NCBI GenBank assembly: GCA_030407005.1
Contig: JAUDYN010000005.1
Span: 1,612,001-1,676,000, forward strand
Origin: Desarmillaria ectypa
Lineage: Eukaryota > Basidiomycota > Agaricomycetes > Agaricales > Physalacriaceae
Length of the DNA: 64,000 bases
Direction: 5' to 3'
Positions 1 through 12,254 of this stretch are shown here, piece after piece (position 1 is the first letter of the stretch; the number at the start of each line of letters is the position of its first letter). The position numbers and the translations under genes were made by a program. The notes beneath the pieces are model-generated. The model ran no database searches and had not been told where the DNA came from. It saw only the letters and a program-made list of their open reading frames with translations.

Positions 1-173
1 AGCGAATCATGACTGTACGACCTACTTGGTCGGAAAGAGGAGGAACATCGGCTCGTGTCAGCCGAAGCCGTGCAAGTTTACCAATCCAGTCCTTCCCACA
101 GAAATCTTTGTCGAGAACTGCATCGTCGACTATTTTATACCCCATGCTCTCCTCGTTGCCTAAGATATGAACC

Positions 174-1503
174 ATGTACCCACAATATCTCTTCCTTTTC
201 CTCCTCATTTCACTCGCCGATGGCGCTCCAGCACAGACAAAAGGACCCCCGAAAATGTTTACTCAGCATATTAGTCGCCATAGGCGATTTGCATGGCGAC
301 CTCAAAGCCGCTCTGGACGTTCTCCGGCTTGCAGGTGTCACAGATGAATTCAACAACTGGTCTGGATACGTGGATATTCTAGTCCAAACTGGAGATATCA
401 TCGACAGGTATGACCTTTCCAACAACCCTCAAAGCTTGGCGCGAAATCGACTTTTATAGAGGACCCAATGCTACCTAAATATTCCAACTCACGGAAAAGC
501 TTCGCCGTCAGGCAGATTCGCATTCCGGGATTGTGGTCTCGTTACTAGGTAACCTCGCAGCAACCAGACGTACCCCTTAGATACGTGCCAGAGAACGAAA
601 GGAATGCTTACAAGGTCATCAAAGAGCGACAGCACTTACTCACTAAGGACTGGTTTGGTCAAGCATGGAAGAATCACTACAAGTCTGCTGTCCGTCTCCC
701 GCTGCATCCTTCTGTAGGCGATACTTCTGGTAGCACCAGGTACTCCCCTGTTACCAGCTCTTCCGGCGCTCTCTCCCACTCTGCGATCCCCTTCGTTCAT
801 GGTGGACTCTCACTGACGTTTCGCTGCCTTCTCCCGTTTCCAACACATATAAACAGTCTATCTGACGCGCTCCTGAAACGAGCCTTCAATCCGGATCCAC
901 ATCCCACTCGGTGAATTCTTTTCCTCAGCTTGACGGTCAGTACAGTTTTACACGGAGTCCACTTGCAGGTCATGTATATCTACTTATGATCAGTCTCTAC
1001 ATCTGATGAGTGTCAGCTCACCGCGGATGATGGCCCTCTTTGGTACCGTGATTGGGCCATGAATAACGACAAGGAGGTGTGCGCCAAAATTGATGAGGCT
1101 CTCAAGAAGACTGAAACTCGCAGGATGGTCAGGGGACATACAATACAGGAGGTGACTTCTCTTTCTGTTCTGTTGTTCTACTATCGAACCCCGCTGTTTA
1201 GGAAATCACAGCAAGATGCGATGGAAAAATATCACTCATTGATACAGGTGAGCTTCAATATTTGGACGTCGTTCAGGTGCTGGATAAAAACCGAGGTAGT
1301 CAAGCGCGTATAACGACGGTGAGACTGGTCTGCTCTCCGCACTTTCTATATATCACACACTCAGTCCAATCGAGAGATCCGCCAACCCGAAGGTGCAAGG
1401 ATGGGAGGAGCGCGAGGTTATCAGCGCAATCTATCCAGACGAAGAAGAGATAACTATGATTAATGAAAAGAGAGAAGTCGCTGGCGATTTTTCTATTTCT
1501 TGA
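174..1503 (+). pseudogene. Decayed calcineurin-like metallophosphoesterase
   Basis: Remains of a fungal secreted or ER-type Ser/Thr phosphatase-like metallophosphoesterase. A hydrophobic leader begins at the ATG at 174. The first metal-binding motif (GDLHGDLKA, about 286-312) and the second (GDIIDR, about 391-408) are present, and FVHGGLS (about 790) and MVRGHT (about 1124) follow. The gene is broken: the leader and the first motif lie in different frames without a usable intron between them, an in-frame TAA sits at 476-478, and the sequence after LLGN (about 545-582) has lost the His-Glu of the GNHE metal-binding loop and the residues after it. A further frame problem lies near 1300, before the C-terminal exon that ends in EVAGDFSIS. 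Introns with normal GT/AG ends are still visible. The family assignment is firm. Loss of function is inferred from the combined lesions; sequencing error in one or two of them cannot be excluded. Confidence 0.68.
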
Positions 1504-1621
1504 TCAGAGTAGGTGACATTCATCATTTATAAACCGATGTGTATCAGCCTTTTACATCCAAAAATTCAAAAAATATTCGATACGGACGATGCAGGAGAAA
1601 GGCAAGCGCACAGTACGTATA

Positions 1622-2694
1622 TCACCATCTCCAAGCATGCTTTGACCTCCTCTGAGTCAATTCAACAAGCTTCACCTCGCGTTCTCTCTCATCTACGCCG
1701 AACATGGTTCTCAAGCTATCGACCTCCTGCGACTTTTCTTGCATGTGCTCAGTGGCTTCATGGGCGTTGTTCCTGCTAATCTCGAGGATCTCCGCCTCTG
1801 CATGGAGCTGGGCTTGGGCCATCTCGTACTTAGTGCGTGCCGCAAGGAAGGAAGCTTCATTCTTCTGGAGTATGGCAAGGGCTCGAGCATGGGCAGTGTG
1901 GGCTTGTGACTCGTGCTGTGGACAAAAGGATGAGCCGTCGCCAAAAAAAAAAATAATAATAATGCGCGAGACTACCTTTATGGCCACTTTCTGTACATTC
2001 TGGAGCTCGGATAACTCTTGAATAGCAACTCCCAAAGCTTGCTTCTCGACCTTCCCTTCCGTTTTGATTATCTTGGATAGACGTCTACTGTCTTTGGCTG
2101 TGGAAGGCGATATGAGTAAAGAATCGTCTGGTGGATAATGAACGCACCTTCTGTCTTTTGGATTTTGGATAGTTGCTTTGCAGACAAGGATGCATCGGCA
2201 AAGGCAGCTCTGTGATGCAAGCTTTCGTCTGGTTCGGCTTTGGCGTTTGGGCCAGTGGTTGCTGCTCCACCGATAAAGGCAGAGCCGACTACAGGATTTC
2301 CATCGGCGTTGGTGAACACGCTCCGCTTGGAGACTGAGGCAGTGCGATTTACTGAAGCACCCCGATTGAACGTGTTCTTGGGAACTGACGACGTGGAAGA
2401 GTCGATGGAAGGTGCGTCCTCTGCTTTGCGTAGAATGGGTCCGGTATGAGTAGGCGAACTGGGTTCTGCAGGTAATTCTGCAGTTGGGAGCCATCCTTCT
2501 GAACCATTGGGATGAACTGGCTTCCCGCCTTTGTCTGCGTCGTGACGAGTATCGGCAATAGTAGGCTGCTCGTCGCCTCCCTCGCGCTGGGTGACTGGCT
2601 TGTCGAGATCTTGAGGCAAGGTAGACATATGGAACGGGGGGAGCGGTGCGTCAAAGTATATGGATGAAGTTTCGCTGGAAGGTGTAGTAGGCAT
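1622..2694 (-). CDS. Hypothetical coiled-coil protein
   Basis: Three-exon gene with introns at about 2098-2147 and 1916-1975, both with GT/AG ends that keep the frame. The N-terminal third is rich in Pro, Ser, Thr and Asp and probably disordered. From the segment SKIQKTEAKDSRRLSK onward the protein is Lys-, Glu-, Gln- and Ala-rich with heptad-like spacing, consistent with a long coiled coil, and it ends in a basic stretch. The start is the first ATG of the open exon, giving MPTTPSSETSS. I do not recognise a catalytic domain. Proteins with this Ser-rich head and coiled-coil tail occur in Agaricomycetes, but I cannot name the family with certainty. A telomere-like repeat lies about 65 bp upstream of the start. 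Confidence 0.7.
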
Positions 2695-3125
2695 GGTTGG
2701 CGTAGTCGACGTAAACTACTTAATAACCCGTCGATCACTGATGTCATTGCTCATCAGTTAACCCTAACCCAACTTCAATGTCAGGTAGTAGCGCTAATTC
2801 TCGTCCCATTTACTGGTGTACTGGTGCGGTACAGAGCTAGCTACTACCCTAGTACAGATGATGCCGAAAATCCTATATTGTTATCAGCTAAGTCGACGTC
2901 AACATCAACTTGGCTGCTCTCTGACACACCACAGGAAAACGAGCCCTACTCCAATCTACTCGATTGCGTCAAAATCATCGTACAAGAGGAAGGATGGCAT
3001 GTTTTATACAGATGGTTCATTACGTTCCTAGGTGTGTTATATGTATAACAAGTGCGCATTGAGAAACAAAACCGGAGCTGCACATTACTATGTCACATCT
3101 TTATACAACTTCAATCATTCACCTC
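2695..3125. other. Intergenic region with telomere-like repeat
   Basis: This is the 5' side of the coiled-coil gene and the 3' side of the glutathione peroxidase gene. I see no gene. The only distinctive element is a two-unit TTAGGG-type repeat at 2758-2772, reading TTGGGTTAGGGTTAA on the minus strand. Confidence 0.5.
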
Positions 3126-3820
3126 CTACAAAATCTTGGCAACCTCAGCATCAATGTGCTCCGGAGTCGTCGTCGAGGCCCATCGATGGACAACCTTGCC
3201 TTCTTTATCGATGAGGAATTTTTCAAAGTTCCACTGTCTCATCATGAGAAGATCGTCAGTAATCCAGAGACAACACACCCACCTTGATCCTGGTAAGGCC
3301 CAAAAGACCGGCCTTCTCATGCTTCAGCCACTTGAACACTTCGTTGGTATTGTCGCCATTCACATCCGATTTCTTCATGAGAGGGAAAGTAACACCATGG
3401 TTCCTGGAGCAGAATTCGCCAATGGCTTCATCGTCTTTAGGCTCCTGGCCACCAAACTTTGATATGCGTAAGCCATATAATCACTCTGTAAAGGATTGGG
3501 TGCACACCTGATTGCATGGGAAACCGAGGATGACAAAGTTGCGGTCCTTGTACTTGTCGTACAACCCTTGAAGCCCTGCATGAATATTAGATCCGGTTTC
3601 CTATGTGACACCGCCATAAAAACTGCACCTTTATATTGGGGTGTAAACCCACTGCGAAGCATTTGTGAGCAACAAAAAGAATCATCCAATACTGGAGTAC
3701 ATACCAGTTTGATGCCGTATTGACAATGAGGATAGTCTTTCCTTTGAGATCCGCAAAGTCATACGTTTTGTTGCCAGGCAGTGTCGCCTTCAGCGAGTAG
3801 AAGCCAGATTCAGTAGACAT
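3126..3820 (-). CDS. Glutathione peroxidase (Cys type)
   Basis: Thiol peroxidase of the GPx family, which reduces hydrogen and lipid peroxides; fungal members usually take electrons from thioredoxin. Recognisable parts in order are [36 protein letters not shown] with the peroxidatic Cys, FPCNQFGGQEP with the catalytic Gln, and [13 protein letters not shown] with the catalytic Trp and Asn. The Cys codon is split by an intron at 3652-3704 (TG before, T after). At least three further short introns follow, after QYK, CNQ and IK. The start chosen is the ATG at 3820. An upstream in-frame ATG at 3919 would add about 33 residues containing Arg and hydrophobic residues, which could be a mitochondrial presequence, so the two starts may give two localisations. 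Same strand as TERT and about 200 bp downstream of it. Confidence 0.93.
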
Positions 3821-4016
3821 GGGTGGAGCAAAGAGAGATACTGGTGCAAGTCGTGGTAAACAACTATAATGAGAGGCAATAAATAGAGTCGGATGAAGCC
3901 TTGCTGATGAATCCACCAAGGCGAGGCGTGATCATTTGCATAAGATTGACTGAAATTCGGGCCCAAGTTGCAATTACCGGGTCTACGTAATCGGCCCGAC
4001 GGCCATCTCGGGCTCT

Positions 4017-7000
4017 CTAATAGGCTATCTGCTCCATGCTCCTAAGCCCCTCAGCGAACAGCCCACGGAACCGCTTCCTATATCCGGAGCCCTTCAGTCT
4101 GCTTATATCACCACGAAGCTCCTTTAGAACCATTGTATACCGTCTCGGCTTGCGTGAGAAAACAGTATAGAATGCATTAAAGCAGAGCCTAGAGCATGAT
4201 TAATGAGTATCCTGTGACATTGCGAATCAACTAACCACTCAATCTCGGCCTTGTTCACGGAAATTTGCGCATCGAGACTTTTGGCCACTTGGGTTCGCGA
4301 TGTATTTTGGAACGAGGCATAGAAGTACGCCATCATCTGCTTCACGGTACCTAGGCATTCCAATCAGAATGGATCACACAATAGTCAAAGACACGTACGA
4401 TAGAGCATTTTTCCACGCTTGAATGAATCTATACCCCACTCACTAATGTATCCATGCATCTTCATGGCACTCAGAACAAAGTTCTGATAAATATTCAGAT
4501 GTACGACGCGCTCCGTGTTCAGTTTACGGTCGGAGAAAATAACGTGAATGCGTCTTTTAGCTTGTCTGGATCGAACATGTCAGCTTATGGATATCATACC
4601 GTGGATGGGACATACTGGAGCATCTTATACACGAACGCAGAGCCTGGTCGCCGTATCTTGTTGACCGTTAAAGTATTGCGCAAATCTGAATTATACTCAG
4701 TCTTTAAACCATTCGAGGAACACCGCCATAACTTACGGACGCCGTGGTATCGAGTATAATCACCGGACACAGACAAATCTTTCATGTTGATGGCGTAACC
4801 GCACCATAGAAAAGCTAGAAATCTTTGAGAAAAACACGTAGCTGGACAGGTTGTGTCTGCTCACACTGCTGATGAGGATCCGTCACATTCAGAACAAGAC
4901 GACCATAGTCAAAGTTTGTCATCGTTTTGTCTTTCGAGATGAAACAACCATACTCCGGGTGTCCTATCCGACATTTCAAAGAAAGAATGACGACGGGAAA
5001 GGATATTTACCTTCGTTCATCATGCTGAGAAACTCCTTAGCTTGGCCCAAAGAAACTGTGATCAGTAAATAATCATCTGTTTGTCTAAGTAATATCTATG
5101 AGGACCACGTCAAATATTGCCACCGAAGAAACAAGAAAAAACATACGCTCTTGGGATCCTCCGTAAACTGTTTAAATCTCTTCTCAAGGCCGCCATAAAA
5201 GAAGGCACAGAGAATAGAGGAGAGAACCGAGCCCTGCGGAATCCCAATCACCTGTCGATAATAATCCTGCCCAATCTACATCAAATGAGAAGTCATGATA
5301 CAGTTTCAGGTATTATTGCTCGATAACCAACCTTGACAATATTTTCCGTGATATGCTGCTCAAGCAAGTCCAGAATTTCGTGCCGTTTAGATGGGGTGTA
5401 AACTACCTACACCCTGATGAAAATCCATGCTTATAGACGTGAAATGGAGAGGCTTTACCTGATCAACAAAAATCGTATGGCGTAAGGCTCCCGCGAGTTG
5501 TGTAGCGTACTCAAGAAAATGCGGACGAGCGTCTGAGATAGTTATCAGTTCAGGGAACAAAATTCAAAGAGCGTCAGTCACCTTCGGGAAGGGCATCCTT
5601 AGCAAACGTACGCTTTATTTTGCCTACCGCAGAGGACACCTTGCCGTATCTTTGATGCACATAGTTTTCCTGTAGTGCGCTTTGAGATGGATTCCTCGAC
5701 TAGACAATGAGTGGACTTGCCTCAGAGATCACATTCCGCAGGATGGTAAGCAGCTTTGCCTGATCAATGGTATCAAAGCAGGCTTGAACATCAACTTTGA
5801 CGAAATATAATTTGGGTCTTCAACAGTGTCAGAGGAGGTAAGCGCGAGCGAAGATAATGCTCACAATCTGCTCCCATATTCTGTCACGAGCTGATCCTTG
5901 AAGCTTCTGAGTTTGACATAGACATCGTCACTTCCTAATACGGATGCGCCTAGCAAGTGAGGTCGCGTTTTCTGTGTATGTTGAGTCGATCTCCATCCAG
6001 TACAAATAATTAGCACCAACTCTTTCGTATGTGAGAATCTTGAACGCGACCTGAAGTATCTGGTTGATTGATTGCTCGGAGGAATTAAGGCCTCCCTACA
6101 AGTTGGTCAGTCAGCACAAACGATCTTGGGGAGCTGCTCACTGACTTCAATGGCGACCTGCTTGCGTCTTAAGTTCGCAATCGGCCGAACGCCTGTTTCT
6201 TTGGGTAGGAGACGAACGAAAGAGTAACCTAGTTTGCGTTGGCGAAGAATTTCTTCAGCTTCAGACTATCAATCGAGGCGTGTAAGCAGCACCCAATCGA
6301 AGTCGAGATTGAGAAACTAACTTTTTTCATCCTCTCAAAAGTTCCGCTAGTCAGACGGTCCAGAAGTGGCTGGCAAAGCACTTTCCAGTCATCCTGACGA
6401 AAGTACAAGACTTTATTCTTGAACGCCGAGGACTCCGTTACGAAGAACGTTGTCTGTCCTTGTCAGACGACGTAAAATTTAACGCGTAGTAATTAGACTC
6501 ACTTTCAGCAGCGATATTACAAAGCAGTCGAAGTACCAGTATAAAAAATCTTCTAGCAGCTCCCGCCGTTTAGCAGCGTCAGAGACGCTGACGCGTGTCT
6601 GCTTTTCTCCGCTACCCGACATTAACCATTCGCAATCGGACGTGCTGAATCCTTGGAGAACGTGGTGCAGAGAAAAAGTTTCGAACCGCCGTAATGATAT
6701 AAACTCTCGTACGACTGAAAGGGTTCTTGTCAATACTAGAAAAGAACGGTAGAACGTTTATCAGTAACCAACATACTACGACATATATGTTTGAAGTTGT
6801 TATCACTCCCCCAGAATTCATGCGGCATGACTTGTTGCGTAATTAGAAACACATATCGGTATACCTGAGAAGATAGTCAGACGCGATATACATATATACC
6901 AGTTGCCCACCTCAAAATGACTACACGAAAATTCTACAAAACGCGGTTTGCTTTCAACGTGCTTTCTAGCTTGCGTGAGACCAATTGGAAAGATGGAATT

Positions 7001-8685
7001 CCCAGCTGAATCCAATGAAACCTCCTCCAACGACGCTTGAGACCGAATCTGAGAGGCTTCCTCCGACAGCAGCTCCTGCAATACCTGTCAGCAGAATTCG
7101 AAGCGGAACAACGATTACTCACTAGTATCATACTGCTCTCTAGAGGCTTTTCTGACTTTGTAGTAACCTAATTACGACAGAGATACGCAAGCCCACTCTG
7201 ATCGACACATGAAAGTCTGGTACCTTTGAAGGGCAAACTTGGTCTTGAAGCAGCTTGTATTTGCACTTTCCGTGTCTCCATATAAGTTTATCGAGGTGAT
7301 TCAATACTTCCTTCAAGCGTTTGGGAGTCTTTGATGGCTGAAATACGATCAGTGAACAGAGCGAAAAATACACGCAGGTATCCTACTCGAATTTCAGCTC
7401 TTCGATCAGTGAAGGTAGGAGTCATAGCGGGGCCCCATTTTGACGTCTTAAATGTGAAAGCACTTGACAGTCCATATTGTCGAGGAAAAATGTATTTTGA
7501 CAGATGACGGGCTTTTTCTTGTTGTTGTCGTAGATCGTAGTCAGGTACCTCATCATCGTTCAGCTGACCGACGACAGGGTAGCTGGGTATGAGCCTATTA
7601 AGAATGTCTGATAACATTCAGTCCCTCGCAACTTCTAGGTAGCAAAATGACGAACGATTCGGCTGAAATCCGCATAGTATCTGATTTGTATGGGGTATGG
7701 TTGCTGGCCTCCCGAAGAATAATCTAGAACGGCATAGTGTAACGTCAACGGGAGAAGCTCTATATTCTTGTTAGCCGGATGAAACATTCAGGATGAATGA
7801 CACATACACCACTGTCTTCACCGCGGCGTTAGGGTCATTCCATTGACGCGATCCATAGCTAGAATCTGTTCTTTGCAGCTTAGTGGCCCTATCGTCGAGG
7901 GAAGGAAGCCTAGTCAATCGCTTCCCAAGCGACGATGTTCCGGGATCCATGGAAAGACAAGGTGTCGGCAAGTTAATCAGAGGCTCCCCCGTCATTTGGC
8001 AAAAACAATTGTTAGGCAAAGAAATAAATATAGCTGTATCTGTCAGCAGATGCAACATTGCGTCTTCGCCAATCCTATGCGAAGAATCAGTTGGTGGCAT
8101 ATCCAACATAATGAGATAAAACTTGCCGTGCTAAGAGCACTCTCCACTCTCCACCCTGCAACGCCGTGACGATAGTGTTTATATTGCTATTTTCGACTAC
8201 TGGACGTGTCATTCCATAATGTCCACGAGGAACTACTTTGTTATCCTAAGGGAATGCGTAAAAAAGCAGTGCGATACTCAAATAGCGCGGTGAACGGACG
8301 CGGAGGTAATATCCCAACGTTATGATATTTGTTGACGTTTTCTTCCTGAAGATGACTCTCTGAGCTTGACGGATAATCTTGAAAGAAATTGAGTAATGTA
8401 GTATCACTATGATGGCAGTGTGATACTCACCTCGATTATATCAGCTCTAGGTATTTCGACCTTCAAGCTCTGATGCGGCAACAACCGGTGACCTTGCTTT
8501 ATAGCAACAAATGTCTCTTTAACAAGGTACTTGTATCGCTCAGAGTCATCTGGAGTCACCAGAGACCAATCCGGAATCGCGTCGCTGTTCAAAACATCGC
8601 CAAGGTAGGTGTCCAATGTCTTGATGACAGGGTAATAGCTTTGGAGTATTGATGAAGAAATATTTGAGGTCGTTGCCTTTTCCAT
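4017..8685 (-). CDS. TERT: Telomerase reverse transcriptase
   Basis: Catalytic subunit of telomerase, which copies the telomerase RNA onto chromosome ends. The gene is cut by many short introns. The N-terminal (TEN) part begins MEKATTSNISSS and includes SYYPVIKTLDTYL (about 8640). The RNA-binding domain shows the T motif KYIFPRQYGLSSAF (about 7470), then ESKPRFVEFSCSHFEV (about 6920), and QGFSTSDCEWLM with LEDFLYWYFDCFV (about 6530-6650). Reverse transcriptase motifs follow: motif 1/2 GYSFVRLLPKETGVRPIAN (about 6190), motif A YFVKVDVQACFD (about 5790), motif B' GIPQGSVLSSILCAFFYG (about 5220) and motif C LLRQTDDYLLIT (about 5065), so all three catalytic Asp are present. The primer-grip region FLSMMNEG and the C-terminal extension with DLSVSGDYTRYH (about 4750) follow, and the protein ends FRGLFAEGLRSMEQIAY. 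Motif C has RQTDD where RLVDD is usual. I found no stop in the exons joined. Confidence 0.93.
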
Positions 8686-9219
8686 GGACCGGAACCGTAA
8701 ATAGAAATCAGGCGCGGAGGACTTGAAGCGCTGAACTTGACAATGTTGGTGCAATGTGGCGGTTGGTCGGGTGAGTGGCGCGCGGATGTCGGTCCGACCG
8801 TTGGGGTTTGCCGTTTTTGATTGATGATTGCTTTTCCGTACATTACTGTACTTTACAACGAGCTGCCGAGGTAGATTAATTTATGCTTATTTACCTTGAG
8901 TTGTATCAACAGAGGTGACCAATTAATCTAGTTATCTAGTGATCATTTTCCCCGTCAAACCTCATTGGGACCTTGTGCCGGTACCAATACCAACACCTCG
9001 ATATCATTTCACACTCTGTATCGATATCTACGAGGACAAACGAATTGTAAGTCTATCTCGTGAAGATATGCCTCTTCATTGATGTGGCCGTCAATTCTTA
9101 ACCGTTGGTCCTGCGGCGATTATCTTCTCAACTGAGGGTGCTCAGGACAAGGGCTCTGCAATTCTCATAGGAACCTCCCAGACATTGCATCTGTACTGAC
9201 CGTTTACTTTTAGTCAATC
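8686..9219. other. Divergent intergenic region, TERT and PBP-like gene
   Basis: This holds the promoters of TERT (minus) and the PBP-fold gene (plus). Open frames here are short and have no recognisable domain. I see no clear TATA box at a useful distance from either start. Confidence 0.4.
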
Positions 9220-10585
9220 ATGCCGCTCAGGGTTGGATACGGTCTGCATTGATCCTCACTCTGTGCTTCGATTTTGCTTGAATCGTACTTTGCTTTAGTT
9301 CGAGAGCACTTCTCTTCCCCACTGCTGCAATATGCTCAGGCAGACCAGAATAAGACCTTCACTCTTGTAGAATGTCCAAGTTGAATCTCAATCATGCCTT
9401 GTGTGAACCTCAAAGTTGATTTCATCTGTCTAGGCGGCACCGGACAACTGATCTCGCGTCTCACAAACGATGAGATTGATGTCGCGATGTGAGTCTGTAT
9501 CCGAGACTTATCGCTCAGACTGATTAAGCATCTTGTATCCAGTGCACTGACGGACCCGCTTATCTCTGGCATCGCTAATGGATCCAAGGCCTACAGGTTG
9601 GTAGGCAGCTATGTCACGACACCGTTGAACTGGTAAGTGCCTACTGCTATGTGTTGCAGACTCCTCCCTCATGTCATCCTACTGTAGGGCGGTCGTTACA
9701 GGAACTGAAACCAAGTACAACTCGATTGTTGATCTCAAAGATACGACGATAGGAATCTCACGGAAGGGAAGGTCAATCTTTGGCCCGGTTCAATTTGCTT
9801 CTGGTAGTTCTCTAACGCGGCATCTTCAGCGGAAGCCAGACTATGGCGTATGTAATGGCTCTACAACAGGGCTGGCCTTCAGAAGACCTTCAATTCAAGA
9901 GTAAGGATTCTGATGTCCCTACAATATATCATAAACATCTGATATTAACTCACGCAGTCAACAACGACATCCATGGACTCGTCAAATCCGTCAATGATGG
10001 ATCAACCAGTGCATTCATGTGGGAATGGTTCACCACGAAGCCATTTGTTGATGCAAAGGAATGCCGTTTTGTGAGCGCTATTTTGCCGGTCATCAGTCAC
10101 AATGCTGACATTAGCTTGCTTGCGGCGTAGATTGGTTCGGTGCCGACCCCCTGGCCATCCTGGCTGATTGCGGCTCGACCAACGACCCCACCTGACGCTC
10201 TTCGAGAGTTTTTGACATCGCTGTCCACCTATGTCAAGACTTTTGATTCCCCCGACAGCCGTGGAAGCCGTAACGTGGAATTCATCAAGACTCACTTCGG
10301 GTATCCAGAAGAAGATATATTGGCAAGTCATCCTCTGGCATCTAGACCACATATACATATACCTACTTTCGGATTTAGGCGTGGTTGAAAACTGTCGGTT
10401 ATCCCGATAATTGCTTAACGATACAAACTAAGGTCATCACAGACACCTTAAGGTCAGTGTATATGTTTCCATCATGATTGAAAAGCTAAGGGGATATCGA
10501 CAGTGTCCTTCAAAAGGCCGGGGTAGTCAAAGGAGAGTTTGAAGTCGGCCAATTTGTCGACAGCGACGTTGTAACGTTAGTGTAA
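9220..10585 (+). CDS. Type-2 periplasmic-binding-protein-fold protein (Ca3427-like)
   Basis: Fungal member of the PBP2 superfamily, resembling substrate-binding proteins for nitrate, sulfonate or thiamine-precursor type ligands. Fungal proteins of this type are usually compared with Candida Ca3427. The start MPLRVGY is at 9220 and an intron follows at once. Later segments include SSPLLQYAQADQNKTFTLVE, GTGQLISRLTNDEIDVAIAL, NWAVVTGTETKYNSIVDLKD, GISRKGSGSQTMAYVMALQQ, STSAFMWEWFTTKPF and IGSVPTPWPSWLIAAR, the usual order in this fold. At least six short introns. There is no signal peptide or membrane segment, so the product is probably cytosolic. The ligand cannot be told from the sequence. It converges on the TPR gene. 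Confidence 0.8.
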
Positions 10586-10756
10586 TGCATCAGAGCCAGA
10601 AATAAAGGGGAAGTTTTCATAATAATGTAATTGTATTATGCACTTGTGTAGTTGGTTTGATACATGGAAATTCTTTGAAAGCAGGAAGCTGAAAATACAT
10701 TTGCGACATCAGAGCATATAACAGAACGAAAGACCCAGGAAAGAGAAAAGGAGTGC

Positions 10757-11749
10757 TTAGGACGAGGTCGCGACAGCAGGAGATACGATACTTTCGATCT
10801 CTTCCTCGGGATCTGTTGTCGTCGCCGGCTTTGATTTCGACTTTGGCTCTCGCTCTCGTGTCAAGAAACCTAGGACAATAGTAGGATCAGATTCCGAGTG
10901 GTGCCACCACAGCATACCGACTAACCTTTCAACTTTTGTCGCTCGACTTTGGCGCGTGCGTTATCAATCGCGTTAAGACGTGCAATCTCGGCATCAACTT
11001 TGGGTCCATCTGAGCAAGGAAGAGAGGTAAACAAGGTTGGGAAGACTTGGTTCAGAACACTAACCTTCTGGATTCTTCTTCTTCACGTCTTCCAGAACCT
11101 TGATAGCTCTCTCGATATATCCTTGTTCACCTAACGCCTTCCCCTTTCGAAACAGAGCTTTATAATTATTCTCGTTCTTCGCGAGCGCCTGAGAAGAGCG
11201 GTCAACGGCTACACTATAGCATTAAGACGTACAGACCTTGTCTGCAGTCTCGATCGTACGCTTCCAGTTCTGTTGAGAGAAGTGACACGCCGACATGTTT
11301 CCATATATCTTGCTTATAATCTCATCGATCTAAAACAAAGTCAAGACGGGCAGGTGGCGAGGAATTGAGAACGGCGACCTCGGATAGTTTCTTGTCGGCA
11401 TTTTCTTCTTCTGCCCGAGAAGGTGTGACCGACATGCCAGGAATGGCGTTCCTAGAGCAATCCGTCAGCGAGGCATGGAAACAAATATCAAAGATTGAAC
11501 ACACTTGTCGAGTCCTTGAAGATACATTAAAGCCTTCATGTTATGAGCGCCACCGAATTCATCTTGGAGATAAGAGAGTCAAGTACCATATAGTATGCGG
11601 ACAACGCTAAGAAAGAGAAACTGAAGTCAGCAACGGCGCGAACAAGCCGCACAGAAGTGCACACCTGCTTTGTAGTTCCCCGTCTTGAAAGCCTGATCAC
11701 CCGTCTCCTTGTGCTGCTTGCCTGTTTCTAGTTTATCGGTAGAAGACAT
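10757..11749 (-). CDS. Tetratricopeptide-repeat protein
   Basis: Protein of about 250 residues built from TPR helices. It starts MSSTDKLETGKQHKETGDQ, followed by FKTGNYKALSAYYMVLAYL-type helices, YGNMSACHFSQQNWKRTIE and ALFRKGKALGEQGYIERA, which fit the alternating small/large TPR pattern. The C-terminus is Lys- and Glu-rich and ends SPAVATSS. Several short introns. It resembles small TPR co-chaperone-like proteins of the TTC9 or immunophilin type but has no isomerase domain. The partner and role cannot be told. The start at 11749 lies 170 bp from the start of the small membrane-protein gene on the other strand, so they share a promoter region. Confidence 0.8.
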
Positions 11750-11919
11750 CGTTGGCTATTTTATGTCTTTCACGTCGAGCGCAGTTGTGCTAAAGGTGAA
11801 ATCGGATAGAGAGATCAGGCACTGTGGCAGCAGTGGCACTTTATTTAAAGTTTACACCTATTTGTTATCGACGGCATCGGAAAGGTCGCTCCTTCCCGGC
11901 CTCGTACTGAACAACCAAA

Positions 11920-12254
11920 ATGTCGCTGTTCGCAAATGTCCTAGGGTTCTCCCTTTTCGGCCTTGCAGCCAGGCTTGGCCAACTTGGAATTCAGAAACGA
12001 AATTTGTTTGATAGTGCGTTAATGTTGCTTCAATTCGGCATACACGTCTCACAGCGACCAATACAGACATGACTGCCCATGCAGTGTCAATGGGTGCTTG
12101 GGGAGCTTTTGGATACCTTGCGTGGCAGTGGGACCAAAAGTCTAGCGGTATCATTGCGCAGAAGAAGCTTGAGCTGGCAGAACGCCGACAGGCTCGACAA
12201 GAACTTGCGGAGGAGTTTGCCGCGACGCAAATACCAAGCGGGAGCGAGCACTGA
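11920..12254 (+). CDS. Small conserved protein with one or two membrane segments
   Basis: Two-exon gene for a 97-residue protein. Exon 1 reads MSLFANVLGFSLFGLAARLG, a hydrophobic N-terminus. A short intron ends at CACAG near 12054. Exon 2 holds a second hydrophobic stretch (GAWGAFGYLAWQW) followed by an Ala-, Glu-, Arg- and Gln-rich helix. This layout fits a small protein of a mitochondrial or other inner membrane. I do not recognise the family and no enzymatic motif is present. Confidence 0.72.
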
